Positions 18,322-26,347 of a stretch of 64,000 nucleotides of DNA are shown piece by piece. A model generated the notes under the pieces. The model was not told the origin of the DNA, searched no databases, and saw nothing but the letters and a program-made list of their open reading frames with translations. A program made the translations under genes and the position numbers. How positions within the stretch are numbered: position 1 is the first letter of the stretch; every line of letters begins with the position of its first letter. Source of the DNA: JAATFS01 sp037145635 (lineage in GTDB: Bacteria > Pseudomonadota > Gammaproteobacteria > Xanthomonadales > Xanthomonadaceae); contig JBBCXB010000001.1 in the NCBI GenBank assembly GCA_037145635.1, positions 930,001 through 994,000 on the forward strand. The letters run 5' to 3'.

Positions 18322-19718
18322 CCGCCGCCCGCGTGCTCCCGCCGCGCCGCGCGCGCGCCCTGCTGCTGCTGGCCGCGCTGGCCGTGCTGCCGGCCGTCGC
18401 CGCGCCCGCACCGGCGCCCGCCGCCGAGCCCAACACCCAGGTCCCGGCCGGGGATCGCCACTACGCGGCCAGCGGCTTCCCGGACCGCCTCGTCGCCTCG
18501 CCGGCGCAGGACGCCGCGCACGGCTTCGCGGTGGCCTGGCGCACCGACGCGACGGTGAGCCGGCCCTGGCTGGAACTGGTGGAAGCGGGCGACTCGCCGG
18601 ATGTCGGCGTGCCGCGACGCATCCAGGCCACCACCGCCACGCTGGACGGCGAACACGGCGTCTCCCACCACCACCGTGCCGAGGTGGAGGGCCTGCGGCC
18701 GGACACGCTGTACGCCTACCGCGTGCAGGGGCGCGACACCTGGGGCGCCTGGACCCACTTCCGTACCGCCGCGCCCGCCGGCACCCCGCTGACGCTGCTG
18801 TATTTCGGCGACACCCAGAACAAGAACCTGAGCCTGGTGTCGCGGGTGCTGCGGCAGGGCTGGCGCAGCGCCCCGGACGCGCGGCTGGCGCTGTTCGCCG
18901 GCGACCTGGTCAGCGGCAAGGACGGGCAGGACGACGACGAGTGGGCCGAGTGGTTCGAGGCCGGGCGCTGGCTGCTGGAGGGCACCGCGGTCGCGCCGGC
19001 CCCGGGCAACCACGAGTACCACGAAGCGTTCGAAGACACCCCGCAGCAGCGCCGGGTGCTGGGCGGGCACTGGCCGGTGAGCTTCGCGCTGCCGCGCAAC
19101 GGGCCCTCGGCGACGGCGCGCACCAGCTACTGGTTCGACTACCAGGGCGTGCGCATCGCGGTCCTGGACGGCACCTCGGCGCTGGACCTGGGCACCGGCC
19201 AGGCCCAGGCGCGGTGGCTGGACACGGTGCTCGCGGACAACCCGAACCCGTGGTCGATCGTGCTGATCCACCAGCCGTTCTACTCGCCGCGCGCCGATCG
19301 CGAGAACGCGCAGCTCGTGGCCCAGGTGCTGCCGGTGATCCGCCGCCACCGGGTGGACCTGGTGCTGCAGGGCCACGACCATACCTACGGACGCCGCGGC
19401 GACGACGGCGGCGCGCCGACACCGGTGTTCGTGGTGTCGGTGGCCGGGCCCAAGCAGTACCGCCTGTCGGACAGGGCACGGCGCACGATGCGCCCGGTGG
19501 GCGAGGACACCCAGCTCTACCAGGTGCTGCGGATCGACGCCGGGCGCCTGGCCTACGAATCGCGCACTGCCACCGGGCGGCTGTACGACGCCTTCGAGCT
19601 GGTGCGCGGCGCCGACGGCGGCAAGCGCCTGGTCGAGCACCCCGAAGGTCGCATCGCGCCGCGCGACTGCCCGCGCGCCGCCACGCTCAAGGGGCGCAGC
19701 GACCGCTGCTGGGAGTGA
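18318..19718 (+). CDS. Purple-acid-phosphatase-like metallophosphoesterase, exported
   Basis: A 466-residue protein with a signal peptide (ALLLLAALAVLPAVAA), a fibronectin-like N-terminal domain (about residues 50-155, ending YRVQGRDTWGAWTHF) and a calcineurin-type metallophosphatase domain. The metal ligands are visible in order: FGDTQ, FAGDLVSG, PGNHEYH, LIHQPFY and QGHDHTYGR. This layout is that of bacterial PAP-like enzymes that hydrolyse phosphate monoesters in the periplasm. As the last gene of the receptor-phytase-phosphatase operon it probably finishes dephosphorylation of the products. A Cys pair in the tail (DCP...RCWE) could form a disulfide. Confidence 0.88.
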   Translation: MTAARVLPPRRARALLLLAALAVLPAVAAPAPAPAAEPNTQVPAGDRHYAASGFPDRLVASPAQDAAHGFAVAWRTDATVSRPWLELVEAGDSPDVGVPRRIQATTATLDGEHGVSHHHRAEVEGLRPDTLYAYRVQGRDTWGAWTHFRTAAPAGTPLTLLYFGDTQNKNLSLVSRVLRQGWRSAPDARLALFAGDLVSGKDGQDDDEWAEWFEAGRWLLEGTAVAPAPGNHEYHEAFEDTPQQRRVLGGHWPVSFALPRNGPSATARTSYWFDYQGVRIAVLDGTSALDLGTGQAQARWLDTVLADNPNPWSIVLIHQPFYSPRADRENAQLVAQVLPVIRRHRVDLVLQGHDHTYGRRGDDGGAPTPVFVVSVAGPKQYRLSDRARRTMRPVGEDTQLYQVLRIDAGRLAYESRTATGRLYDAFELVRGADGGKRLVEHPEGRIAPRDCPRAATLKGRSDRCWE

Positions 19719-20132
19719 GTACGGCGGCAGGGTAGGGGCACGCGGTGCCGCCGCGCTCCGGCCGCATCGGTGCAACGACCGGGCGGGCGTCCGCCTGACC
19801 CCAACTCAGGGGCTTCCGGGGCACGGCGGCAGGACGCATCGGGGCCGTTGCGTCTGTCGAAACCCTGGCGATGCCGTGCCGAAGCGCCGGCGGGGTCGGG
19901 GACCGGCGGCGAGCGGCACGGCGGCCGTGCCGCCGCAGCGAGTCGGCCAGGAGGTCCGCCCGCGCCGGGGAGGCTGACCGATTCAGGCCGATGCCCGCCG
20001 GCCGAAGCCGGCGAACGGACCTGCCCCGGATGTTTGCCTCGGACGGGGGATACGGCGTGGGCGACTCGCCTGGCGGCACGGGAGCGGCCCACGGCGACTG
20101 CGCGGGACATGCCGTGGACCCGCCCCGGTCGT

Positions 20133-20313
20133 AGTGCCGCCTAGGGGCGTGCGCGACTCCGGGCCGGGCATACCGCATCCACTCGCAGGAACCTACCCAG
20201 CTGGAGGGACGCGACGGCTCCCGTTAGGCGCTTACGCCGCCCACTGGCGGTGCGCCACTCCCGGGCCGGGCGTCCGGCATCCACTCGCAGGAACCTGCAA
20301 AGCTGTCGATGGC
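20133..20313. repeat. Imperfect direct repeat, two copies 102 bases apart
   Basis: The 19-base core CATCCACTCGCAGGAACCT is identical at 20176-20194 and 20278-20296, and the flanks (GGGCCGGGC upstream, a CAGCTGG/AAGCTGT segment downstream) also align over about 75 bases. Origin unknown. Confidence 0.75.
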
Positions 20314-20423
20314 GAAGGCTTCCCACGATGGGCAGGTCCGGCCACGAGGCGTGCGGCAGGGAGCCCGATGGGCGTGGAGCGGTTTCCCCACGCTTGAGGG
20401 GGATCGATTTTCTAAATCGTTAA

Positions 20424-20460
20424 GTGATGAACATCACCTTTATTTCGTGAATTTCATCAC
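20424..20460 (+). promoter_or_regulatory. Two CRP/Clp-type sites upstream of the GT32 gene
   Basis: GTGATGAACATCAC (20424-20437) and GTGAATTTCATCAC (20447-20460) both fit GTGA-N6-TCAC exactly. One is nearly the inverted copy of the other (12 of 14 match), and their centres are 23 bases apart, close to two helical turns. The flanks AAGTGATGA and TCATCACTT form a perfect 9-base inverted repeat. Xanthomonas Clp, a CRP homologue controlled by c-di-GMP, is known to bind this type of site. Confidence 0.6.
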
Positions 20461-20578
20461 TTAGGTGTTAGAAAGTATTCAGACAGGACGTGTAGGCCGC
20501 CCGCCAGGGCGGTCGCAAGTCGGCCGCCGGGACGGCAGCCGCAGGCACGCCGCGCTTCCCCCACGCGAGTACACCGGC

Positions 20579-21286
20579 ATGATCCCACCCCTTTTCCACC
20601 TCACCGCCCCCAGCATCGATCTGCTCTGGGAGGAACGTCGCGTCAAGGCCCGGCTGCACCGGCTGCTGCCCGGCTGGACCGGCTACCTCTGGGACGACGC
20701 CGACAATGCGGCGCTGATGCGGCGCGCCTTCCCGCAGTTCGCCGACCGTTTCGAGGCCATCCGCTTCGGCGTGATGAAGGCCGACATCGCCCGCTGCGCC
20801 TACATGCACGCCTTCGGCGGCTTCTACTTCGATACCGACTACAAGCTGCTCAAGCCGCTGAGCACCCAGCTGCTGGCGCAGGCCTGCGTGCTGCCGCTGG
20901 AAGAGGGGCGGGTGGGCACGCCGGAGTTCAAGATCGGCAACGCGGTGTTCGGCTCCGAGCCCGGGCATCCGTTCTGGGCCGCCTTCATCGACCACATCTT
21001 CTCCGCCCACCGGCCCGAGGCGCTGCAGGACCACCGGCAGATCCCGATGATCTCCGGCCCGCGCGGCATGACCGAGTTCTACAACGCCGCGCCGGGGCGT
21101 TTCCCCGACCTGTACTTCCCCGCACGCGACGAGTTCCACCCGGACCGCACCTGGTTCGGATTGGGGCACCGCGGCGGGCGCGACGCATTCGGCTCGCACC
21201 TGTGCTGGGCCTCGTGGCGCGGCAAGACCCCGCGCCACGCCTTCACCAACTTCCTGCGCCGCAAGCTGACCGCCACGCCGATCTGA
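20579..21286 (+). CDS. GT32 family glycosyltransferase (OCH1-like, DXD motif)
   Basis: A 235-residue transferase that probably adds a sugar from a nucleotide sugar to a surface glycan. The hallmark of the GT32/OCH1-like family is clear: MKADIARCAYMHAFGGFYFD followed by TDYK, with the DXD metal-binding motif as DTD. The N-terminal FHLTAPS and WDDADNAALMRRAFP match the start of that family, and ISGPRGMTEFY and WASWRGK its end. There is no signal peptide or membrane segment, so it acts in the cytoplasm. ATG 20579 is used; the frame extends upstream but through the AT-rich control region. The gene stands alone, downstream of two CRP-type sites. Confidence 0.85.
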   Translation: MIPPLFHLTAPSIDLLWEERRVKARLHRLLPGWTGYLWDDADNAALMRRAFPQFADRFEAIRFGVMKADIARCAYMHAFGGFYFDTDYKLLKPLSTQLLAQACVLPLEEGRVGTPEFKIGNAVFGSEPGHPFWAAFIDHIFSAHRPEALQDHRQIPMISGPRGMTEFYNAAPGRFPDLYFPARDEFHPDRTWFGLGHRGGRDAFGSHLCWASWRGKTPRHAFTNFLRRKLTATPI

Positions 21287-21637
21287 CACGGGTGCCGGCC
21301 GGCACCTGCGCCGCTCAGTGCAGGGCCCGATACGCCAGCAGCGCGGTGGCGGCGAGTACCGCCCAGGACCCCGGGCCGGACAGGGTCACGGCGTCTTCGC
21401 CGAGCACGCAGGCGCCGGTGGCGTCGCGATCCAACGCCGGGACGCGCCGCCCGCGGGGCGTCCCGGCCGGCGGCCGGTCGCGCCGGCGCTCGGCCCCAGG
21501 CCCCGGGCCCGCCCCGCGAGGCCACCGGCGGCAGCGGGCAGCCGGTGCCGGTGCCGGTGCCGAACAGCCAGGGCCAGTTCCGCCAGCGGCCGCCGCAGCT
21601 GGTCGCAGCCGGTCGCCCCGCGCCTCCCGTAGGCCGC
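21287..21637. other. Intergenic region between convergent genes
   Basis: Besides the palindrome at 21291, the region holds four consecutive GCCGGT units near 21541. A minus-strand frame ending at 21315 encodes a short hydrophobic tail (SWAVLAATALLAYRALH) but has no plausible start, so it is at most a remnant. Confidence 0.45.
21291..21306 (+). terminator. Palindrome just after the GT32 stop
   Basis: GGTGCCGGCCGGCACC is a perfect 16-base palindrome 4 bases past the stop codon. It lacks a T run, so it may end or stabilise the transcript rather than act as a classical terminator. Confidence 0.4.
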
Positions 21638-23134
21638 TCAGGCCGCGGCGGCCTGCGCCTGACGCGGTCCCTCGCGCAGCGCGCGGCCGATCATCCCGAC
21701 CAGCAGGTCCAGCTCCTCGGCGTCCATCGCGAAGTGCGGGGTGAAGCGCAGCGAGTTCTCGCCGCCATGGATCACGTTGACGCCATGGTGGCGCAGCCAC
21801 TCCTCGGTCGAGCCGGCGCCATAGCACTTGAACTGCGGGGCCAGTGCGCACGAGAACAGCAGGCCGGTGCCCTGGACCTGGGTGATCAGCCCGCCGAGCT
21901 CGGCCTTGAGCTGCTCCAGCTTGCGCAGGGCCTCGGCGCCGCGGTCGCGGATGTTGGCGCGCACCTGCGGGGTCAGCTGCGCCAGCGTGGCGCAGGCCAC
22001 GTCCAGCGCGCGCGGGTTGCTGGTCATGGTGTTGCCGTAGGTGCCCTTGCGGTAGATCTGCGCGGCGCGCTCGGTCACCGCCAGCACCGACAGCGGGTAC
22101 TGCGCGGCGTTGAGCGCCTTGGAGTAGGTCTCCATGTCCGGCGGGTCGAGCCGCTCGAAGCCGGGGTAGTCCACCACCGACAGCACCCCGTGCGCGCGCA
22201 GGCCGGCCTGGATCGAGTCGACCAGCAGCAGGCTGCCGTGCGCGCGCGTCAGCTCGCGTGCGGCGGCGTAGAACGCCGGCGGCAATGCGCGGCCGGGATC
22301 GCCTTCGCCCATCACCGGCTCCAGGAACACCGCCTCGATGAACCAGCCGTGGCGGGCGGCATCGGCGAAGGCCTGGCGCAGCGCCTCCACGTCGTACGGC
22401 GCGATGGCGATCACCGAGTCCTCGCCGCGGTAGCTGGCCAGGTGCTGCACATAGGTCTTGCGGCTGGAGTCGGAATACAGTCCCGGGCGGTCGGTGCGGC
22501 CGTGGAAGCTGCCCTTGACCACCACCCGCTTGATCGCGGCGCCGGCATGCGGCGCGCCGGGGTCGGTCTGCAGCTTGGCGTTGATGTCGGCGATGCGCGC
22601 GGCCAGGCCGACCGCCTCGGAACCGGAATTCAGGCACAGGAAGCGCGCGAACGGACAGCCGCCGCGGCGGTGCCCGATCTCGGCGCGCAGGGCGCGGTCG
22701 AAGCGCGCCTGCGCCAGGCTGGGCGTCATCACGTTGGCCATCACCTGCGGGCGGCCCATCGCCTCCAGCACCGCCTCGGGGGTGTGGCCGAAGCCGAGCA
22801 TGCCGTAGCCGCCGGCGTCGTACAGCACCGCGCCCTTGAGCGTGACCACCCACGGCCCGCGCGCGGCCAGCGCCACGTAGGGGGTGACCGCGTCGTCGGC
22901 GTAGAAGTTGACGAAGCCGGCCTGGGTGGCGCGGATCTGCTCGGTCTCGTCCAGGTCGAGCAGCTCGGCGAACTCGTCGCGCAGGCGCGCGTGCTCGGCC
23001 GCGGCCGCCTCCAGCGCCTGGACCAGGGCCGGATGCGTGGCCGCCAGGCGCTCGATGCCGGCGTCGTCCAGGCCGGGGGTGAGGCGGGTGCCGGCGTGCG
23101 CGCGCAGCGGGGCGAGGGTGCCGAGTACGGTCAT
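21638..23134 (-). CDS. Class III pyridoxal-phosphate aminotransferase
   Basis: A 498-residue fold-type I enzyme of the ornithine/acetylornithine/lysine-6 aminotransferase superfamily. Visible landmarks are YDAGGYGMLGFGHTPEAVLE (substrate side), CLNSGSEAVGLAARIA (phosphate binding), VVKGSFHGRTDRPG, an EPVMGEGD segment, the LLLVDSIQAGLR region, and the likely PLP lysine in METYSKALNAAQYPLSVL. The usual TFGK-type context of that lysine is altered, so the substrate is unclear; an amine or basic amino acid is likely. GGAG directly abuts ATG 23140 but is 6 bases before ATG 23134, so the latter is preferred. It is divergent from an Lrp/AsnC regulator, which often controls such catabolic enzymes. Confidence 0.8.
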   Translation of the reverse strand: MTVLGTLAPLRAHAGTRLTPGLDDAGIERLAATHPALVQALEAAAAEHARLRDEFAELLDLDETEQIRATQAGFVNFYADDAVTPYVALAARGPWVVTLKGAVLYDAGGYGMLGFGHTPEAVLEAMGRPQVMANVMTPSLAQARFDRALRAEIGHRRGGCPFARFLCLNSGSEAVGLAARIADINAKLQTDPGAPHAGAAIKRVVVKGSFHGRTDRPGLYSDSSRKTYVQHLASYRGEDSVIAIAPYDVEALRQAFADAARHGWFIEAVFLEPVMGEGDPGRALPPAFYAAARELTRAHGSLLLVDSIQAGLRAHGVLSVVDYPGFERLDPPDMETYSKALNAAQYPLSVLAVTERAAQIYRKGTYGNTMTSNPRALDVACATLAQLTPQVRANIRDRGAEALRKLEQLKAELGGLITQVQGTGLLFSCALAPQFKCYGAGSTEEWLRHHGVNVIHGGENSLRFTPHFAMDAEELDLLVGMIGRALREGPRQAQAAAA

Positions 23135-23221
23135 GCTCATCTCCAGGTCGTGGCGTCCTTTCTATTATCTGGACGCGATCGTCGTTTGGCAGAGTTGATT
23201 TGTGCAGGAATTCGGATAAGT

Positions 23222-23236
23222 TCGGCGATTCGCCGA
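23222..23236 (+). promoter_or_regulatory. Palindrome before the Lrp/AsnC gene, candidate operator
   Basis: TCGGCGATTCGCCGA has perfect 7-base arms around a single central base. It lies 14 bases upstream of the regulator start, in the divergent control region shared with the aminotransferase gene, and could be an autoregulatory site. Confidence 0.4.
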
Positions 23237-23250
23237 GCGAGTCCTGCCGA

Positions 23251-23682
23251 ATGAAGATCACCGCCCCCGACGAGGCCCTGCTGTCGCTGCTGCGCGAGGA
23301 CGCCCGCGCCTCCACCGCGCAGATCGCGCGGCGGCTCGGGCTGTCGCGCACCACGGTGCAGAGCCGCATCGAGAAGCTGGAGCGGCAGGGCGTGATCTGC
23401 GGCTACACCGTGCGCACCCACGACGACTACGAGCACGGCCACATCCGGGCCCACATCCTGATCACCGTGCTGCCCAAGAAGATGCCGCTGGTGGTCAAGG
23501 CGCTGCGCGAGATCCCCGAGGTGCGGGTGCTGCACTCGGTCAGCGGCAGCTTCGACCTGATCGCGCTCGGCGTGGTGCCCGGGGTCAACGACATGGACGT
23601 GCTCACCGACCGCATCGGCGCGATCGACGGGGTGGAGCGCACCACCTCGTCGATCATCCTGTCGACCAAGTTCGAGCGGTGA
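23251..23682 (+). CDS. Lrp/AsnC family transcriptional regulator
   Basis: A 143-residue DNA-binding regulator, shorter than Lrp itself but normal for the family. The N-terminal winged helix-turn-helix is ARASTAQIARRLGLSRTTVQ followed by SRIEKLERQGVICGYT; the C-terminal RAM/ligand domain runs through AHILITVLPKKMP, VRVLHSVSGSFDLIALG and TDRIGAIDGVERTTSSIILS. An in-frame TTG at 23200 would add 17 poorly conserved residues and cover the palindrome at 23222, so ATG 23251 is chosen. It is divergent from the aminotransferase gene, which is its most likely target. Confidence 0.92.
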   Translation: MKITAPDEALLSLLREDARASTAQIARRLGLSRTTVQSRIEKLERQGVICGYTVRTHDDYEHGHIRAHILITVLPKKMPLVVKALREIPEVRVLHSVSGSFDLIALGVVPGVNDMDVLTDRIGAIDGVERTTSSIILSTKFER

Positions 23683-23687
23683 AGGGT

Positions 23688-23799
23688 GGGGAATGGGGCG
23701 TCGGGAATGGGGAATCGTAAAAGCGGCCGCCCCGGCAACCGAGCGTGCGCCGTGGGCCTTCCGCCCAGGCGATTCCCCATTCCCGATTCCCCATTCCCC
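23688..23799. repeat. 30-bp inverted pair of heptamer clusters between lrp and queA
   Basis: The arm at 23688-23717 (GGGGAATGGGG...GGGGAATCG) is nearly the reverse complement of 23770-23799, with about 27 of 30 bases pairing and a 52-base spacer. The arms are built from GGGAATGG/GGGAATC units. A transcript could fold this into a long hairpin between the lrp stop and the queA start. Confidence 0.85.
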
Positions 23800-23840
23800 G
23801 CCGGCTACAATGCCCGCCCCGTTTCCCTGATCCGCCGGCG

Positions 23841-24893
23841 TTGAAAAAGTCCGATTTCCACTACGACCTGCCCGAGGACCTGATCGCCCAGGCCCCGCGG
23901 GCCGGGCGCGCGGCCAGCCGCCTGCTGGTGGTGCCGCCGGCACCCGCTGCGCTGCAGGACCTGCAGGTGCGCGACCTGCCGGGGCTGCTGCAGCCCGGCG
24001 ACCTGCTGGTGTTCAACGACACCCGGGTGATCCCGGCGCGGCTGTTCGGGCACAAGGCCAGCGGCGGGCGGGTCGAGATCCTGATCGAGCGCCTGCTCGG
24101 CGGGCAGCAGGCGCGCGCGCAGATCGGCGCCAGCAAGCCGTCCCGGGCCGGCACGCGGATCGCGCTGGATGCCGGCGGCGAGGCCGAGGTGCTGGGCCGC
24201 GACGGCGAGTTCTATTTGCTGCGGTTCGAGGTGGACGACGCGCTGGAATCCTGGCTGCTGCACGCCGGGCGGCTGCCGCTGCCGCCCTACATCCGCCGCG
24301 AGCCGGGGCTGGACGACCGCGAGCGCTACCAGACCGTGTTCGCGCGCGAGGTCGGCGCGGTGGCCGCGCCGACCGCCGGGCTGCACTTCGACGCGCCGCT
24401 GCTGGCGCGGCTGCGCGAGGCCGGCATCGATTGCGGCCACGTCACCCTGCACGTGGGTGCCGGCACCTTCCAGCCGGTGCGGGTGGAGTCGCTGGACCAG
24501 CACGTGATGCACCGCGAGTGGCTCAACGTCGGCGCCGAGCTGGTGGAGCAGGTGCGCCGCACCCGCGCCCGCGGCGGCCGCGTGATCGCCGTGGGCACCA
24601 CGGTGGTGCGCTCGCTGGAGAGCGCCATGCGCGACGGCGAGCTGCAGCCGTTCGCCGGCGAGACCCAGATCTTCATCTTGCCCGGCTACCGCATCCGCAG
24701 CGTCGACGCGATGGTGACCAACTTCCACCTGCCCGAGAGCACGCTGCTGATGATGGTCTCGGCCTTCGCCGGCCACGCCCGCATCCTCGCCGCCTACCGC
24801 CACGCCATCGCCGAGCGCTACCGCTTCTTCAGCTACGGCGACGCGATGCTGCTGTGGAGCCGGGAATGGGGAGAGGGGAGTGGGGAATCGTAG
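23841..24893 (+). CDS. queA: tRNA preQ1(34) S-adenosylmethionine ribosyltransferase-isomerase
   Basis: QueA transfers and rearranges the ribosyl moiety of SAM to preQ1-tRNA, forming epoxyqueuosine. The 350-residue protein shows the family start LKKSDFHYDLPEDLIAQ, the SRLLV and VFNDTRVIPARL segments, the AAPTAGLHF and HVTLHVGAGTFQPV motifs, and the end MMVSAFAG plus YGDAMLLW. The only sensible start is TTG 23841; residues before it in frame come from the heptamer repeat. The last residues (REWGEGSGES) are also translated repeat: normal QueA proteins end shortly after GDAMLL. It leads the conserved queA-tgt-yajC-secD-secF order. Confidence 0.95.
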   Translation: MKKSDFHYDLPEDLIAQAPRAGRAASRLLVVPPAPAALQDLQVRDLPGLLQPGDLLVFNDTRVIPARLFGHKASGGRVEILIERLLGGQQARAQIGASKPSRAGTRIALDAGGEAEVLGRDGEFYLLRFEVDDALESWLLHAGRLPLPPYIRREPGLDDRERYQTVFAREVGAVAAPTAGLHFDAPLLARLREAGIDCGHVTLHVGAGTFQPVRVESLDQHVMHREWLNVGAELVEQVRRTRARGGRVIAVGTTVVRSLESAMRDGELQPFAGETQIFILPGYRIRSVDAMVTNFHLPESTLLMMVSAFAGHARILAAYRHAIAERYRFFSYGDAMLLWSREWGEGSGES

Positions 24894-24942
24894 CCCGCTC
24901 CCCCGCCTTGCCCCCTTCCGATTCCCGACTCCCTTTTCCCGG
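24861..24942. repeat. Inverted heptamer clusters at the queA-tgt junction
   Basis: GGGAATGGGGA...GTGGGGAATCG at 24861-24890 faces CGATTCCCGACTCCC...CCCGG at 24919-24942. The left cluster lies inside the queA reading frame and supplies its stop codon; the right one ends 7 bases before the tgt start. Confidence 0.75.
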
Positions 24943-24949
24943 CCTTTCC

Positions 24950-26095
24950 ATGTCCCGACTCCAGTTCCAGCTCCAGACCACCGACGGCGCCGCGCGGCGC
25001 GGGCGGCTGACCTTCCCGCGCGGCACCGTGGAGACCCCGGCGTTCATGCCGGTGGGCACCTACGGCACGGTCAAGGGCATCCTGCCCGAGCAGATCCGCG
25101 CGCTGGGCGCGGAGATCATCCTCGGCAACACCTTCCACCTGTACCTGCGGCCGGGGCTGGACGTGATCGCCGACCATGGCGGCCTGCACGGCTTCGCGCG
25201 CTGGGACGGGCCGATCCTGACCGACTCCGGCGGCTTCCAGGTGTTCTCGCTGGCGCACCGGCGCAAGATCACCGAGCAGGGCGTCACCTTCGCCTCGCCG
25301 ACCGACGGCGCCCGGGTGTTCCTGGGGCCGGAGGAGAGCATGAAGATCCAGAAGGTGCTGGACTCGGACATCGTGATGATCTTCGACGAGTGCACCCCGT
25401 ACCCGGCCACCGAGGACGTGGCGCGGCGCTCGATGGAGCTGAGCCTGCGCTGGGCGCGGCGCTCGCGCGACGCCCACGACGGCCTGGGCAACGACGCGGC
25501 GCTGTTCGGCATCGTGCAGGGCGGGGTGCACCCGGACCTGCGCAGCCGTTCGCTGGACGGCCTGCAGGCCATCGGGTTCGACGGCTACGCCATCGGCGGG
25601 CTGGCGGTGGGCGAGCCGGAGGCCGAGCGCAACGCCATGCTCGAGCACCTGCATCCGCGCCTGCCGGCCGACCGCCCGCGCTACCTGATGGGCGTGGGCC
25701 GCCCGGAGGACCTGGTGGAGGGCGTGGCGCGCGGCGTGGACATGTTCGACTGCGTGATGCCGACCCGCAATGCGCGCAACGGCCACTATTTCACCTCGTT
25801 CGGCACCGTACGCATCCGCAACGCCCGCTACGAGCGCGACCTGGACCCGATCGAGCCGGGCTGCGGCTGCCATGCCTGCAGCAGCGGCTACACCCGGTCC
25901 TACCTGCGCCACCTGGACCGCTGCAACGAGATGCTGGCGCCGATGCTCGGCACCCTGCACAACCTCTGGTACTACGAGAAGCTGATGGCGGACCTGCGCG
26001 CGGCGATCGCGGCGGGAACCTTCGCGCAGTTCCGGCGGTCCTTCTATGCGGCACGGGGCGCGTCGGCCCCGCCGCTGCCGGGCGAGGCGGACTGA
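24950..26095 (+). CDS. tgt: tRNA-guanine transglycosylase
   Basis: Tgt exchanges guanine-34 for preQ1 in tRNAs for Asp, Asn, His and Tyr, the step before QueA. The 381-residue enzyme has the TIM-barrel landmarks VETPAFMPVGTYGTVKG, GNTFHLYLRPG, LTDSGGFQVFSL with the catalytic Asp, FGIVQGGVHPDLR, the GGLAVGE loop, the second catalytic Asp in MFDCVMPTRNARNG, and the zinc site CGCHAC...CN with a downstream HN. ATG 24950 gives the usual short N-terminus before the FQLQTTDGAARRG segment. It follows queA after a repeat and precedes yajC by a repeat-filled gap. Confidence 0.98.
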   Translation: MSRLQFQLQTTDGAARRGRLTFPRGTVETPAFMPVGTYGTVKGILPEQIRALGAEIILGNTFHLYLRPGLDVIADHGGLHGFARWDGPILTDSGGFQVFSLAHRRKITEQGVTFASPTDGARVFLGPEESMKIQKVLDSDIVMIFDECTPYPATEDVARRSMELSLRWARRSRDAHDGLGNDAALFGIVQGGVHPDLRSRSLDGLQAIGFDGYAIGGLAVGEPEAERNAMLEHLHPRLPADRPRYLMGVGRPEDLVEGVARGVDMFDCVMPTRNARNGHYFTSFGTVRIRNARYERDLDPIEPGCGCHACSSGYTRSYLRHLDRCNEMLAPMLGTLHNLWYYEKLMADLRAAIAAGTFAQFRRSFYAARGASAPPLPGEAD

Positions 26096-26228
26096 GCTGA
26101 AAGGTCCCTTCTCCCGCGCGCCGGGGGAGGCAAGTCCTGCTCCCGCGAGCGGGCTGAGCGGCAGGTTCCTTCCCCCCGCGTGCGGGCTCAGCTGCAAGAG
26201 GCTTCCCCGTGTGGGGCTGGGCTGAAAG

Positions 26229-26343
26229 GTTCCTTCCCCCGCGTGCGGGGGAAGGTGCCCGAAGGGCGGATGGGGGCGAGTGGTTGGCGGCCCACCCTCA
26301 TCCGGCGCTGCGCGCCACCTTCTCCCGCACGCGGGAGAAGGGA
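26229..26343. repeat. Single BIME-like palindrome pair
   Basis: Same construction as the 13.3-kb array: CCTTCCCCCGC with GCGGGGGAAGG, then GGGCGGATGGGG, a 14-base linker, CCCTCATCCGGCGCTGCG, and CCTTCTCCCGC with GCGGGAGAAGG. The order of the two palindromes matches the junction between adjacent units in that array. Confidence 0.85.
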
Positions 26344-26347
26344 ACGT

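Larger units (their letters stand above)
19719..20578. other. 860-base intergenic region with repeats and an AT-rich island
   Basis: No convincing gene: frames here are short, arginine-rich and shared by both strands. It holds a small hairpin (GCCGGC-CGAA-GCCGGC near 19992), an imperfect direct repeat of about 75 bases at 20133-20313, and an AT-rich island at 20400-20475 that carries two CRP-type sites before the glycosyltransferase gene. Confidence 0.6.

Noticed and set aside
21315..21637. A minus-strand gene encoding a short hydrophobic tail (SWAVLAATALLAYRALH)
   Set aside because: No start codon or ribosome site lies between it and the aminotransferase stop; at most a remnant.
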